Below, in pieces: positions 63,864-64,000 of a stretch of DNA of 64,000 nt. The DNA comes from Nonomuraea jabiensis (GTDB lineage Bacteria > Actinomycetota > Actinomycetes > Streptosporangiales > Streptosporangiaceae): NCBI RefSeq assembly GCF_014204795.1, contig NZ_JACHMB010000001.1, forward strand, positions 11,110,501-11,174,500, written 5' to 3'. Below the pieces are notes generated by a model. The model was not told the origin of the DNA and did no database searches. It saw only the letters and a list, made by a program, of their open reading frames with translations. Made by a program: the position numbers and the translations under genes. Each line of letters opens with the position of its first letter. The stretch's first letter is position 1.

Positions 63864-64000
63864 ATGCGGCGCCGCGTCCCCATCCGCCTGCAACTGACCA
63901 CCAGCGAGTGCGGAGCCGCCGTCCTGGCCATGCTGCTGAGCCACCACGGCAGGCACACCTCGGTGGCCGAGTGCCGCGACCTGCTGGGCCCGGGCAGGGA
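63864..64000 (+). CDS. lanT: C39 peptidase domain of a lanthipeptide exporter, partial
   Basis: The first 45 codons of a gene cut by the window edge. The start MRRRVPIRLQLTTSECGAA contains the ECGAA motif whose cysteine cleaves double-glycine leader peptides in bacteriocin ABC transporters, followed by LAMLLSHHGRHTSVAECR. GTG 63861 just before the ATG is an alternative start. AAAGGGG lies upstream. It is presumably co-transcribed with lanM. Confidence 0.82.
   Translation, partial: MRRRVPIRLQLTTSECGAAVLAMLLSHHGRHTSVAECRDLLGPGR

Overview
The window reads as chromosome of a very GC-rich actinomycete. The codon bias is strongly G/C in third positions, GTG and TTG starts are common, several transcripts look leaderless, and the regulators are mostly TetR, MarR, PucR and LacI types. 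A Streptosporangiales genus such as Nonomuraea would fit, but that placement is inference. I see no rRNA or tRNA gene, no CRISPR array and no prophage.

Layout. Positions 1-11500 hold small metabolic and regulatory units: an alpha/beta hydrolase, a duplicated SnoaL-like protein, two TetR regulators with a formate dehydrogenase relic between them, a P450-ferredoxin pair behind a perfect palindrome, a PucR regulator divergent from an amino-acid ABC importer plus a TPP enzyme, and an NmrA-like protein.

Positions 11746-26253 carry the most interesting block. It runs DUF4132 protein, a 1606-residue protein of unknown function, MoxR-type AAA+ ATPase, DUF5682 fused to a von Willebrand A domain, and a SWIM zinc-finger protein. 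The order matches the uncharacterised E. coli yehI-yehL-yehM-yehP-yehQ locus, so I treat it as an actinobacterial version of that MoxR-VWA chaperone-like system. A 1.95-kb IS607-type element (serine recombinase TnpA plus TnpB) sits exactly at the VWA/SWIM gene junction and leaves both reading frames intact.

Positions 26381-47258 are mixed: an SDR-hydrolase fusion with its TetR, an oxidoreductase, a large NB-ARC LuxR regulator, an M4-like metallopeptidase with its emfourin inhibitor, the scar of a deleted ABC transporter beside a DUF6282 hydrolase, small secreted proteins, an ArsR-VOC pair, an NmrA/MarR divergent pair, a luciferase-like monooxygenase, a nitroreductase and a large secreted metalloprotease.

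Positions 47275-59793 form a glycan-utilisation cluster on the minus strand: ABC sugar importer, GH36-like glycosidase, double metallo-beta-lactamase-fold protein, LacI repressor, ROK kinase, SIS isomerase and GH38 alpha-mannosidase. Related 18-bp operators lie before three of its transcription units, which suggests one LacI-controlled regulon.

Positions 60531-64000 begin a class II lanthipeptide locus: a LanM synthetase followed by a C39-peptidase exporter that runs off the end. No precursor peptide is visible in the window.

A small novelty recurs twice: 24-30 codon mini-ORFs ending in MRPTKE that overlap their neighbours by ATGA on both sides and encode the next gene's ribosome-binding site within their own Lys-Glu codons.
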